Below, piece after piece: positions 23,292-33,096 of a stretch of DNA of 41,458 nucleotides; within the stretch, counting starts at the first letter, position 1, and the number at the start of each line of letters is the position of its first letter. The translations under genes were made by a program, and so were the position numbers. This stretch comes from Polymyxa betae (Eukaryota > Endomyxa > Phytomyxea > Plasmodiophorida > Plasmodiophoridae), in contig RBZT01000488.1 of assembly GCA_003693705.1 (NCBI GenBank), positions 1-41,458 on the forward strand. The letters are read 5' to 3'. The notes below the pieces were generated by a model. The model saw nothing but the letters and a program-made list of their open reading frames with translations. It made no database searches and was not told where the DNA came from.

Positions 23292-23523
23292 TTAGCAACT
23301 TTGCCAAACAAAAAGAAAAACTGCGCGACTGTAGATTTCCCATTTTGCATTCTTTGAATGGCGAAAAGCGTCCGGCTTTGTGCTGCCACGGCCATCATAT
23401 TCTTTTATATCAGCTGAGCCGAAATCCCCGATTGTCACGCTTTTCACTTCGCAACAATTCTACCCTGTCGGATCTCAATTCTCTCCTGAATCCAGAGCAG
23501 CAAAAACTGCGTGCGGAATTTCG

Positions 23524-23730
23524 ATGCCACTGCAACAAACGTATCGCAACGACTCGGTCCCACGAGCAGACTTCATTGGGCGGGAAATGCTTTACCAAGC
23601 GGCTCCCTTCCTGATACTGAGTCTATCACTGTGCCTGGCTGCATTCAAATGTAATGTTACCGACTGTCGGGAACAGACTCATCTTTGTGTCGCTCCTCCC
23701 GACCTTCACGTTACAGACTCCAGCGTATGA
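23524..23730 (+). CDS. Small single-pass membrane protein, two exons, 46 residues
   Basis: Exon 1 is 23524-23650 and exon 2 is 23717-23730. The 66-nt intron begins GTAATGTTACC and ends CACGTTACAG; phase 1 agrees on both sides. A polar N-terminal half is followed by one helix (APFLILSLSLCLAAF) and a four-residue tail. The size and shape resemble small accessory subunits of membrane complexes. The identity is unknown. Without the intron the frame also stays open to 23730. Confidence 0.4.
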   Translation: MPLQQTYRNDSVPRADFIGREMLYQAAPFLILSLSLCLAAFKCNVTDCREQTHLCVAPPDLHVTDSSV

Positions 23731-23775
23731 TTGATCTGTTAGAGAGAAGCCACTTCTCTTTAACATGAATTTTAG

Positions 23776-26474
23776 GAACTGATTGTCCATACTTCACATC
23801 CAATACAAACATGTGCGGATATTCCTTATTTCAACGACCTCTTAGATCCCTTATTTGATTTTAACCTGAATATGGAGATTGATGTATAAATTGATCATAT
23901 CACTCTTCCCGTAATTGATCTCTAATTCAGATATTCGCTGACGATCGCTCCCATGAAATATTGAACACTCCGCCTCCTATTGGATCGTTACCAACATCTT
24001 TATTACACCATACAGAATCTGTTCCGGGTTTACCTCTATTACAGGAATCTATGAATGTAATGTTTCATTATCAACTAGAAGATCTTAATGCTGAGATTTC
24101 CATAATAAGAACGCTGAATCTGCATCCCGAAAACGTCCTCGTATTGAACAGCCATCATCGCCAATCGACAATCTGCATAGCTTCAATCATGATGTGACTG
24201 ATATCAATGATTATAACAGTGTCTGCAAGTTTCTGGTGAAAAAAATTGAAAAAATCCATTTTATCTCGCAGCATATTGACTATATAGCTCAGATCAAAGA
24301 CCCGAATGATGAGGAGCTTCAGTTTCTGTCTTCACAGCTCGTTGATGCAGGTCAACTCTCTAAAATTTTTCTTTTTACTTTATTTTTTTTAAATTTTTCA
24401 TTGTATTTTTACTTTTTATTTTTGATTATATCTTCACAGCTCGTTGGTGATGCAGGTTAACGCTGCATAAATTTTCATTTTTTTTTTATTTTATTTTAAT
24501 TTATTTGTATTATAATTTTTGTTTCTGTTTTCACAGCTCGTTAGTGATGCAGGTCAAGGCTGCATAATCTTTAAATTCAATTTTTAATTTTAATTTTTAT
24601 TTTTGTTTCTGTTTTCACATCTCGCTGGTGATGCAGGGAAACGCTCCATGAGCAGCCGTCACTTAATTATCAATGTGGAAGGACACGATCTGGATGTGAG
24701 CGAGATCAAAAGGATCCGTTATGCTCCGAGCACATTACCGAGACTGATTCTGATAGCGAATGTGTATCGGAAAGTGATCTGGGCCTCCCGCAAGGACGAA
24801 TGGCCTTTGCTCAAGGCTGGTTCCATAATACGGAACTGGATATATATGGTGTGTCGGCCAGTATTACGATGCTTGATTCAATGCTGTCAGAAAGATCTCC
24901 CTCTGTTTCAGAATCGCTGGGGGAATCCCTTCTGTCATGCGAAATTCTTCAAGAAATGCTCCAGAGACGAATGCCGATACAAACTCTCCGCTATCCGTCG
25001 ATCCGTAAATAAGGCAAATGTACAATTCGGCCTGCTGCGGTCGTTCTGCCGGAACTTCTGAATTTTTTTCGATTTTTGTGTCGAGAAGATCACAGACTAC
25101 ACTTCTCTGTGCGCTTTTCTGGTGAGATTTCTTCATATTGAATAGCGGAATCTCGACTTCAACGTTTCTTCAGAAAAAGCAGCCTGATGATGACGAATTC
25201 GCGTTTCTTACGGACAGAAACCTATTAACCCCAACAAGGGGTAACCAACATGCTGCAAGAGACCCGATTATCATCAACGTTTTTGGCGATCCGGTCGTAC
25301 TGACCGAAACGTCGGACATCGTCAGTTCCGAGACCACGTCGTTACAGAAGCTGATCTTGGTGGCCAGTTTATGTCTGAGAGTGGTTCGGGCCAAGATCAC
25401 CGACCCGAATCTGATTCTGAGACGGGAACGTTGTCGGGATTGGCTGCAGCGAATCTGTTACCCGATACTTTCCTGTGTTCGAATCTGCTGTCGGAACGAT
25501 CTTCGGGTTTTCCAGTCTCGATGGGGAAATCCGTTTCTGCATAGCCATTTTCGAGAGCTTTGTTCAAGGCGTATTGGCAAGAGCGATCGGTGCGGATTTG
25601 AGACGCTCATCACGTGTAAGAACGGGAGATACTCGATCCGGTCACAACTGGTTTCTGATAGACACGGCCTTGCTCATTGTGTATTGAGATATTCTCTGAA
25701 AGGAATTGAGACGGTATTACTGTGTTCAAGTTTACGAGAGTTTTCTGAATCTATCACAGATGATCATGCTGGAGTGTATTCAGCGACTGGATGGTTACAT
25801 GAATGCGTCGATTTTCACATCTTCATTTACTATGGAGGAATATCTCGGAGATTCTCTAATCCAATATTATACTGTCTTAAACAACATTGTAATAATGATG
25901 TCAATTATTTCTCTCATATATTTGGCCATTATATAGATCATTATCAATTTCGACAGAATTACTGTCCTGGACATACTGGACAATGTCCTGCTCTATTTGC
26001 AGTAAATGCTAACAGGTGTTAATCAGTAAAGAATTGTTCAATTTGACTCTACCTTTGTCGAAAGCTCCATTTGTTTCTATCAGGATGCTGTAGCCGCAAA
26101 GCGGGACCATAGACAAGTTTGTACAACGATGAGGATCGTGTTTTGATAGGAAGCAACGAATCACTCGTTAGGGTTTGCTGTAATAGAGAGGCGGATTGGA
26201 TGATTCATGTCTATTATGTGTCCAAAATGAGATTCGTCACTTGAGGGATTCTGGTCCATCACAACAAAAAAGGGACGAAAACGGTCAAAACCCTGATTCG
26301 GGAGATGATTGATAAAACCGATCTGCCGAAACCTATCCTCCGGCGCACAATCGATACAGAAACAGTCCCATCGAGCACGGACTCTGCAAGCAGGAATGAC
26401 CTATCGAGAGACGATGCGCTAAACTCGGGCCAGTACGGTTATCAGATCATCGCTAAATCTCTTTGTAATGTTTG
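23776..26474 (+). CDS. Unrecognised multi-exon protein with nuclear-signal-like motif and duplicated exon (approximate)
   Basis: Three exons are well supported: 23776-23883, 23931-24056 and 24110-24350, with introns of 47 and 53 nt in phase. They encode a polar protein with a basic nuclear-signal-like motif (SRKRPR). Downstream, two related Ser/Asp/Glu-rich segments (about 24660-25008 and 25330-25615) look like a tandem exon duplication. Differences between the copies in the LSERS region are synonymous, which picks the coding frame. Copy 2 lacks one base near 25548, shifting the frame. Further coding-like exons follow (about 25700-25910 and 26244-26474, the latter ending TGA). How the pieces splice is uncertain, and more than one gene is possible. 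I do not recognise the family. Disordered acidic and Ser-rich content suggests a regulatory protein. Confidence 0.4.
24330..24642 (+). repeat. Four-copy minisatellite built from a splice junction
   Basis: Copies of TTCACAGCTCGTTGGTGATGCAG, ending at about 24350, 24456, 24553 and 24637 and separated by T-rich spacers, repeat the end of the preceding exon, its donor and the T-rich intron start. Copies 2 and 3 each look like a 16-nt micro-exon between AG and GT. The last copy lacks the first AG. Confidence 0.65.
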
Positions 26475-26601
26475 ACTCGAAGTTTTGGGTTGGACAATTG
26501 GGGGTCGGTACGACCCAATTCGTAGCGGTTCGCGAACAGCGAAACCTTGACGAGAACATTCGGCGGTGTTCGAGGATTAATGTCCAGGATCGTTGAACGC
26601 T

Positions 26602-27556
26602 TTAGAGCAGTTTCAGATGTCCTGTTAGGGTCTGCAGGAAGGATTTCGGGGCCGGGCCGATGGCCAGTACGGTCGCCGTATCCGGCGCGATCTGCGTCCG
26701 CCCGGCATCGTACACGACATAGGTGCAGAGACCGGCCTGCTCGGAACGGCTTTTCATCTCCATCCTGAGCGAGGCAACATTGGAGATTACGATACAATTA
26801 ACAGCAACAGGAAGCGTTATGTGTAAAAGAAATTGTGTAACATTCGAAACAACGAGCGTTGGAAACCAAACAATCTGCAATCAGAAATCGTTCAGATATA
26901 TCCTGAGATTCACGGACAGAAAAGATAAAACTGCAGAACAATAAAACAAAACCAGCAGAAAGTTCTTGATATAAAAAATATAAAAAGTTTGGAACAAAAT
27001 CGATATCGCCGCAGACATCAAGAATGGAATGAAGCGAAACATTCTGAATTGTTGGGCAAAGAGAATAAACGGAAAACGATGAGATGCAAAGCTCAGAGAC
27101 GTACAGCTCGGCTTCATCCTGAATCTGTAGGGCGACTTTCGCCTGACCGAACCCTTCCCAGGCCATCAGGTCGGCCGGGAATCGCCTTACCGCACGTCTG
27201 TACGCCCCCAGAGTCGCGTGCGCGCATTGAGCTGTAAAACATTTTGAAAAAAGATGATCATTTAAAAAAATATAAAAAATATGTGTATTGAATAGGAAAA
27301 GTTCGGGAAAATGTTGAAACAAATTGCGAATTCTGATTGTTGAAGGACAAAAGTAAAACAAAGACGTACTGGCCTGCTTGCCTTTGCCCATCTGTAGATC
27401 TTTTCGGACCAAGAGTGACATCTGGGCAGGGCCGCGGCGACACGGAGCAAGCGCCGGTGTGCCAATCCGTCTGGTGAATCGTGAGAGCCAGAACCCGAGC
27501 ACGGCCGAGCAGACGCCGGCGGCGGCCACCGTCATGAACGTCGCGCCGCTCGACAT
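26602..27556 (-). CDS. PTH2: Peptidyl-tRNA hydrolase 2, three exons, 158 residues
   Basis: Exons: 27556-27370, 27231-27105, 26764-26602; introns of 138 and 340 nt, phases agree. The enzyme releases tRNA from peptidyl-tRNA that has fallen off ribosomes. An N-terminal hydrophobic helix ([17 protein letters not shown]), as in the organelle-associated eukaryotic form, precedes the catalytic domain. Conserved blocks are [51 protein letters not shown] and the C-terminal TGHLKLL. At 158 residues it is close to the family size. An in-frame ATG further upstream (27652) would add 32 residues. I chose 27556 because it starts just before the helix. The first donor (A|GTACGT) lies inside a CGTACTGGCC motif. 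Confidence 0.9.
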
Positions 27557-28434
27557 TCCCCAACTGATGTTGAAGACGATAAGAGGGAATGAAAGGAGAG
27601 ACGCAGTTTTTCCAACTGCGCGCAACTTTCTTAAAAACTGCGCATGTTTCATTCAAGAAAACCTGAATCGCTTTCCCGAAGTTTCTCGTGCAAGTTCCGA
27701 GCCTTTTTTTAATGACAATAACCAATTTATAGCACAGCGAGGCGATAGATAAAGTATCCTTATTCTCTTTGAAACCCATTTCGCTATGTTTTAGGTCGCG
27801 TCTTCTGATTTTCTCTAAGATAACAGCCGCTGCCACAATACAATATCAGAAAATGTCATTCATGATTATCGATATCCGGATGTATTAATTTAGCGGAGTT
27901 CACAGGCCAACTATGAAACGAAATCGTGCGCTGATTCGTCCGGCTTCGTCAGCGCCTCCGCATTATGGACCCTGTCCGGCGCCGTCGGCATCATCAGCGC
28001 CACGGCACGCTCCTCCATCTTCCGCCGCTTGTCCCCGGACATCGACGGAATTCGGAACGCCTTCTCCAGATCGTCCAGGAACTGTTTCATGGGCCAGTAC
28101 GAACAGACCAGGGCCACGGTCGACGCATCGCCATGATGACGCTCTGCAGGACGGTTTGCCGCGCGCCTCCATCGTGTCGTACTGCTCCTGGCTGACGGCC
28201 GTGAGACCAGGTACCCGTTGACCATCAGCGGGGGCAGTACGGCGTTCTCGCCGGTGAAGTACGACGAGATCGAGAGCGTGTTGGACTGGCAGCGAATCTG
28301 GACGCCGGTCTGGACCAGCCTGCCGTTCGTCTCGTACGACCTCTTGATGGAGTTCTCGAAGATGGGGGCGTTCGCTTGGGAGATGTCGACGTTGTATTCC
28401 AGCGTGGTTGCAGTCTGCATCACCAAGTCAGAGG

Positions 28435-28453
28435 AAACCCTAAAACCCTCAAC
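28435..28453. repeat. Telomere-type repeat in an intron of the decayed paralogue
   Basis: AAACCCTAAAACCCTCAACC lies about 20 nt upstream of the last acceptor on the minus strand. Confidence 0.8.
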
Positions 28454-28832
28454 CAGCAGCCTTTTCGTTTGCATTTTGAATTTGAGAAGACAATGGGAAA
28501 CAGACATCGAATAACCAACAATGAACGTTGGAACAATTCAGGCGATAAACGTTTAAGTGGAAATTTCAAGAACATTTCCAAAAAAAATTCTTGTTTGAGA
28601 ACAGACAAAGTGATGAAATTTCTACAGGGAAACGCGTTGATATGAATAAAAAGAGACTCTTTCTGAGGTTGAAGATTAGTTAAAATGATAAAGAAAAAAT
28701 TAGAGTGAAAAAATTCTAGACGAAAATTCAATTTTTTTGAAAAATATGAATTCCAGATACCTTCCAGACAGAAGTAAGAGCAGCGAACCTCCCACGATAT
28801 CTGTCCCATTCGTATAAGCCTGTTTACGACTT

Positions 28833-28850
28833 GTTAGGGTTTAGGGTTTC
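28833..28850. repeat. Telomere-type repeat in an intron of the decayed paralogue
   Basis: GTTAGGGTTTAGGGTTTC fills much of a 53-nt intron (28872-28820). Confidence 0.8.
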
Positions 28851-30425
28851 TGATACCAGCAACCTCTCTCACCTCCATATCCAGTTCCGAACGCATTCAC
28901 GATATCACCCCAGACCGACGTCTTCCCGTTAAAGATTCGGATACAGATCAGAGCTCCCACCAGCTCATCTGTTACCGTAACGTTAGAAGCGTCATCTATC
29001 TGTAACGCACGTTACCATTCGAGGTCACAGGCGCGGCCTCCATACGAAGAAACGCGGGCGGGTTCGTACTCGCGAACGTCGACGGCGTGAAGGTATTGAC
29101 AACGGCGGGCTGTCAGTACGTTAATGTGATGAAGGGACGCCACTCCGATTCGGTCTGATTCTGATAGTATTTCATGACGCCCAGATTCGGGAATGTTTGC
29201 CCCTCCGACGATGGGTGAGTGCTGGCCACCACAATCGAATTGTTAAAAGTACATTCTCTGAAAAGATATTTCATGAAATATTTTCAAAAATATATCACCC
29301 CGATGTGATTAGTTTCAAACGAAATAAAAAAAATGGATCTTCAAAACAAAAATGACAAGAAAAGTGAAGGAGACACTGGGAACGCCGTAACAGAGTGCGC
29401 AGGAAGCCAGGCCGGACCTGTTCTGACGTCTGCGGAAACTGCTGGTGAAAGTCCGTGATGATCGAGTTCGGGTTGAACTCATGGCCGTGCGCCGTACTGG
29501 ACCCGGCTGTACTGACGATGGTGCCGGTAACGTCGGTAACAAGAGCAATTCCAATGTTGCGGAGTTGGATGTCGTTTGCGAGATGCTGCTGCATGTCGGA
29601 CAGCGCGGCGTCATCTCCGGAGAGGGCACCGCAGGCGGTCATCGCGGATGTGTTGAAAGAATGAATGCTGGCTCCGAGAGCCTGCAACGTGTCACGTTAC
29701 CGAGTGGAGTTGGTATGGCAGGTAACGTACAAGGCTGTCGAAAATCTCGCTGTAACTGAATCGATAGAATCCCATTAGGTTGGTGATACGATCCTCAAAA
29801 GCGGAATGAAGGCTCTGATCGAGCCAGATCATCTGATATGTGAGCGCCCCTAATAGTATCAGATCTGCTATGATCACCACCAGTAATGTGCGCTTCTTTA
29901 CAAACGCCAGCTTATCGTTTTGCGAGTGCTGCAACAGAGCACATCGTCAAAACTCATAGAAACGCCGCCTGTCGGAAAGCATGCAATTTCCGCACTTTTG
30001 AAAGAAAAAGAAAACGCTGACTGGTAGCTCAAACTTGCGTCAGCCATTGTAACTTTTACAGTTGGTGAAAAGATGGATAAATTATTGCGTATGTTGCAGA
30101 TATCAGCTGACAACAAGTTGCGTAGTCAACAATTGACTTCAAAGCAAAAAACTTAAAAACAGCGTAATCAAAAACTGCGTTATCGAACATGTTTGCAATG
30201 GCCACAGAGGCAAATTTATGAACTCTCAATACGGAGACTTGTTGAAATGTGACGCACTTTCTTCTCGGTGGTTTCGCCATCCGACGATGGCTTCCCGGTT
30301 GACGATTTCTTGGACTCCGGCGATGTGCTGCTCGAGACGTGGCTGGAAGTGGCAGCCGGCACGATGGCGATCGACCCGGCGTACCGCGGCATTTGCGTGG
30401 ACATCTGCTCCGAAGCGAGCTCCAT

Positions 30426-31707
30426 CAGGTTGCGGCTGTTGTGACGTGGACGACGGTCTTGACACGAGTATTACTGCATCTGTACGTCACGATCATGATC
30501 CGGCTTAGTGAGTTCAGAGATCGCGAGGTACAGGGTTGTTAGGCGTTATGAACGAATTCATTTGCCGCTCTACCCAGCCGCTTGTACTGCTAGTTGGCGG
30601 ATTCTCCTGGGTGTATTGTTCTCCAAAATGCAAAGAAGTGATTTTTCAACACTTGCAAAATTGCTTACGAATTCTCCACTCTTCAAATGTGGCTTATGGG
30701 TCGGTCGAGAGATTCAACACTGTTTGACTTTTGTCAATATCGATGCTTATTGGTAACAACTTTGGAAAAAGTTTGAATGAATTCAACCAAGCCAACTGCA
30801 TCCTAGCGATATTGCAAAAGCAGAAATTCCCTTTGCTGATTATGCAGAGCGAAATCGGCTTGATTAAGTCTGGCGTAGTTTCATGTGTTGGATCTGTGCT
30901 TAGGGACTATCGCTATTGTCAGGCAAATGTCAGCTTCGTCCTTCAACTTTCCAGAAGCATTTGATCGTTAAGTATCGCGTTGATGCCTTGATGGCTGTCA
31001 CAATTGTAAAATATTTTCTATTCCAGATCTAGCAATCTCCCAATTTTCTGTTTCAATTTCCTAACTTTTTTAATAAAATTAAAATCTATGGGTGCCTATC
31101 AGCTCATTTAAATCCCCAATCGTCTAAACTCATTATCGCCTCTAGACAACGTTTTCGCTTCACAGATGTCACGCTCTCTAATAGGTCATCAAATTTCTCT
31201 ATCGTCTGCATTCGTGATTGTCTTTTCGCAACCTTTCTGCTTTCTAATCTGTTCAAGTTTGCAGATGGGACGCTCTATTTACAGAATGGAATTCAAGGCA
31301 GCCGTTCGTGTCGCAAGACAAGCCATTCATTGTATTGATGATGTTTACTTATCGATGATCAAGAATTAATTTTTTGCCGCGAAAGCAAAACTCACTTGAA
31401 CAACACGATACTTATGGTGGCGCGTGCCTATCTCGATCTGACAAACCAAACTTAACATTGTTCTGGAAAGTGCTAGAAAAAAGTCATACAGCCTCAGTAT
31501 ATCACATCAATCCATCATTTGCCAGTTAAGAGATTCTGTCGTCAGCAAACACGACGATCGCCATCTGTGGCCCGGCCTCTGCTGCAAAGTGACGCAGCCA
31601 CCTCAAGAGTGGCTCCTCAAGAGAGAGCAACCCCGTCTTATTAGAGCAGCTCATCATAGTGGGCGGAGCAGCCTCCTTCTGTTCAACCAACCCTCCGATC
31701 ATTCATC
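30426..31707. other. Interval with no recognised gene
   Basis: Several short open frames (for example 30508-30756 and 31166-31369 plus) lack recognisable motifs. The last 40 nt before 31708 are pyrimidine-rich (CCTCCTTCTGTTCAACC), fitting a 5' UTR of the next gene. Confidence 0.35.
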
Positions 31708-32808
31708 ATGCAGGTTAAGGTCAGGACCGTTCAGGGTCAGACCCACACCATAGACGATGTCCCAGAGGACGCCACCGTCGCTGACCTTAAGGAGCGAGTC
31801 GCTTCCGAGCTTCAGGTTGCCATCCCCTTGCAGAGGCTGATCTTCGCCGGGCGGGAGTTGGCGCTGGGGACCGAGAGGCTGGCCACCAATAACGTCGTCG
31901 ATGGCTGCACTGTCCATCTGGTGGTTCGCCAGGCACCCGCGGCTGCCCAAGGCCAAGCTGCAGCCGCTCCCGCCGGCCAGCCTGGACAGGATTTCGTTGC
32001 CGTGCCTATCGATCAGGGCCAAATAGTACGCTCGTGATACTTTTATAGCTTCGAATTTCTCAATTTGTCAACCTTTCGTAATTTTTTGCTTGCTTATTAT
32101 CCTTTTCTTATCAAAAGTGCATTAAACGCTATCTGTTTTTCTATTGATAGCATATGAACCACTCGAGATCGTTTTTGTCGAATTATGCACTTTCTTTGTC
32201 TAATGTTTCTTCAAAGTTATTGGAAAATTTGTTGGAAAATCCAAATCTCGTTTGCATGATTTGCTTATGACATTTCTTGACAACTAATGGTGAAATCAGA
32301 ATGTCGATGTGCTAATGGCAACACTGTCTGAGCAAGGCTATGCAACTCTTCAACTGTCGCGAACCATCAAGATGTTCGCCATCATCGACTGCGTATTCTT
32401 GCTGCTGTTCAGTCTGGGCATGCCCATGATTTTAATCGCTATTCTTCTTCCGTTGGCGGGCTATCTAGGTGCCGCTTACTTTCGAGTGTCTGGCCTTTAC
32501 ATATATGGCATCTATGTCCTCGGGAATATGGCATTGCGAGCTTACCTGAACAGCGTTTCTTCTACCAATGCCTTCTTTCTCATTCTGAATACGTTTGGCA
32601 TCATACTCGAGGTTTCTTTGATTTTGTTTTTTATTTTTTTATTATACGAAACCGTTTTCCACAAGAATTCATCTTTCGTATACTGAGAGGATTGTTTGTC
32701 TTTCAGGCGTTGATACTGTTCCTCACACAAAAGCTAGTGTTCGCCATCAAGTCGATGACACCAGAGCAAGTTAATATATTGAGAGCAATTGAAAGGAATA
32801 GATCTTGA
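31708..32808 (+). CDS. Ubiquitin-like domain fused to a multi-pass membrane protein, three exons, 243 residues
   Basis: Exons: 31708-32025, 32300-32611, 32707-32808; both introns phase 0. Residues 1-75 form a ubiquitin-like fold: MQVKVRTVQGQTHTIDDVP, then DLKERVASEL, then PLQRLIFAGREL. There is no C-terminal di-Gly, so it is a fixed domain and not a cleavable modifier. An Ala/Pro/Gln linker follows, then about four hydrophobic helices (for example IIDCVFLLLFSLGMPMILIA and ALILFLTQKLVFAI) and a short basic tail. The ubiquitin-like part could bring proteasome or p97 partners to a membrane. That is inference. I do not recognise the membrane part as a known family. Confidence 0.85.
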
Positions 32809-33096
32809 ATCTGATCTGTCTTCATATTTATTATACTGAATGTCAATATACTGAATCTATTGTAATTGTTCAAAACTCTAACATTCGGGAAGTATCTATC
32901 AATGTTTTCAATACTTTCCCAATTTGTTTTTTACCTAAGGAAACAGGCTTTGAAACTCTTTCTCGAATCATTTTTTCCAAAAGCTTTTAGTATTACTTGC
33001 ATTTTTTGCAGTTAGATCAAGAATCGATAGAAAATATCTTCAAGGAAGATCACCTTTACAGTACCTCATATTTCTTAACACTTCTGACTGAATAGC

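Larger units (their letters stand above)
27911..30425 (-). pseudogene. Decayed paralogue of the four-pass tandem-sensor membrane protein
   Basis: Exons matching the gene at 6196-10382 are 30425-30258, 29928-29731, 29681-29418, 29257-29016, 28968-28873, 28819-28761 and 28414-27911. Four have identical lengths in both (168, 198, 264 and 59 nt). Defects: the counterparts of plus-strand exons 4-9 (rest of module 1, helices 2 and 3, start of module 2) are missing. The deletion joins a phase-0 intron to a phase-2 intron. A conserved Trp codon became TGA (29113-29115). The helix-4 region (about 28120-28210) changes frame several times. The Ser-rich N-terminus and the SYWPMK...IPSMS C-terminus are still easy to recognise. 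Two introns hold telomere-type repeats (28833-28850 and 28435-28453). A truncated functional product is unlikely but not excluded. Confidence 0.8.

Noticed and set aside
24330-24642. CRISPR-like array
   Set aside because: Four diverged copies with T-rich spacers in a eukaryotic intron; there are no cas genes, and each copy contains splice signals.
25138-26022. 294-codon plus-strand open frame as a gene
   Set aside because: It overlaps a Ser/Asp/Glu-rich frame whose two copies differ by synonymous changes. The long frame is a shadow rich in Cys and Arg.
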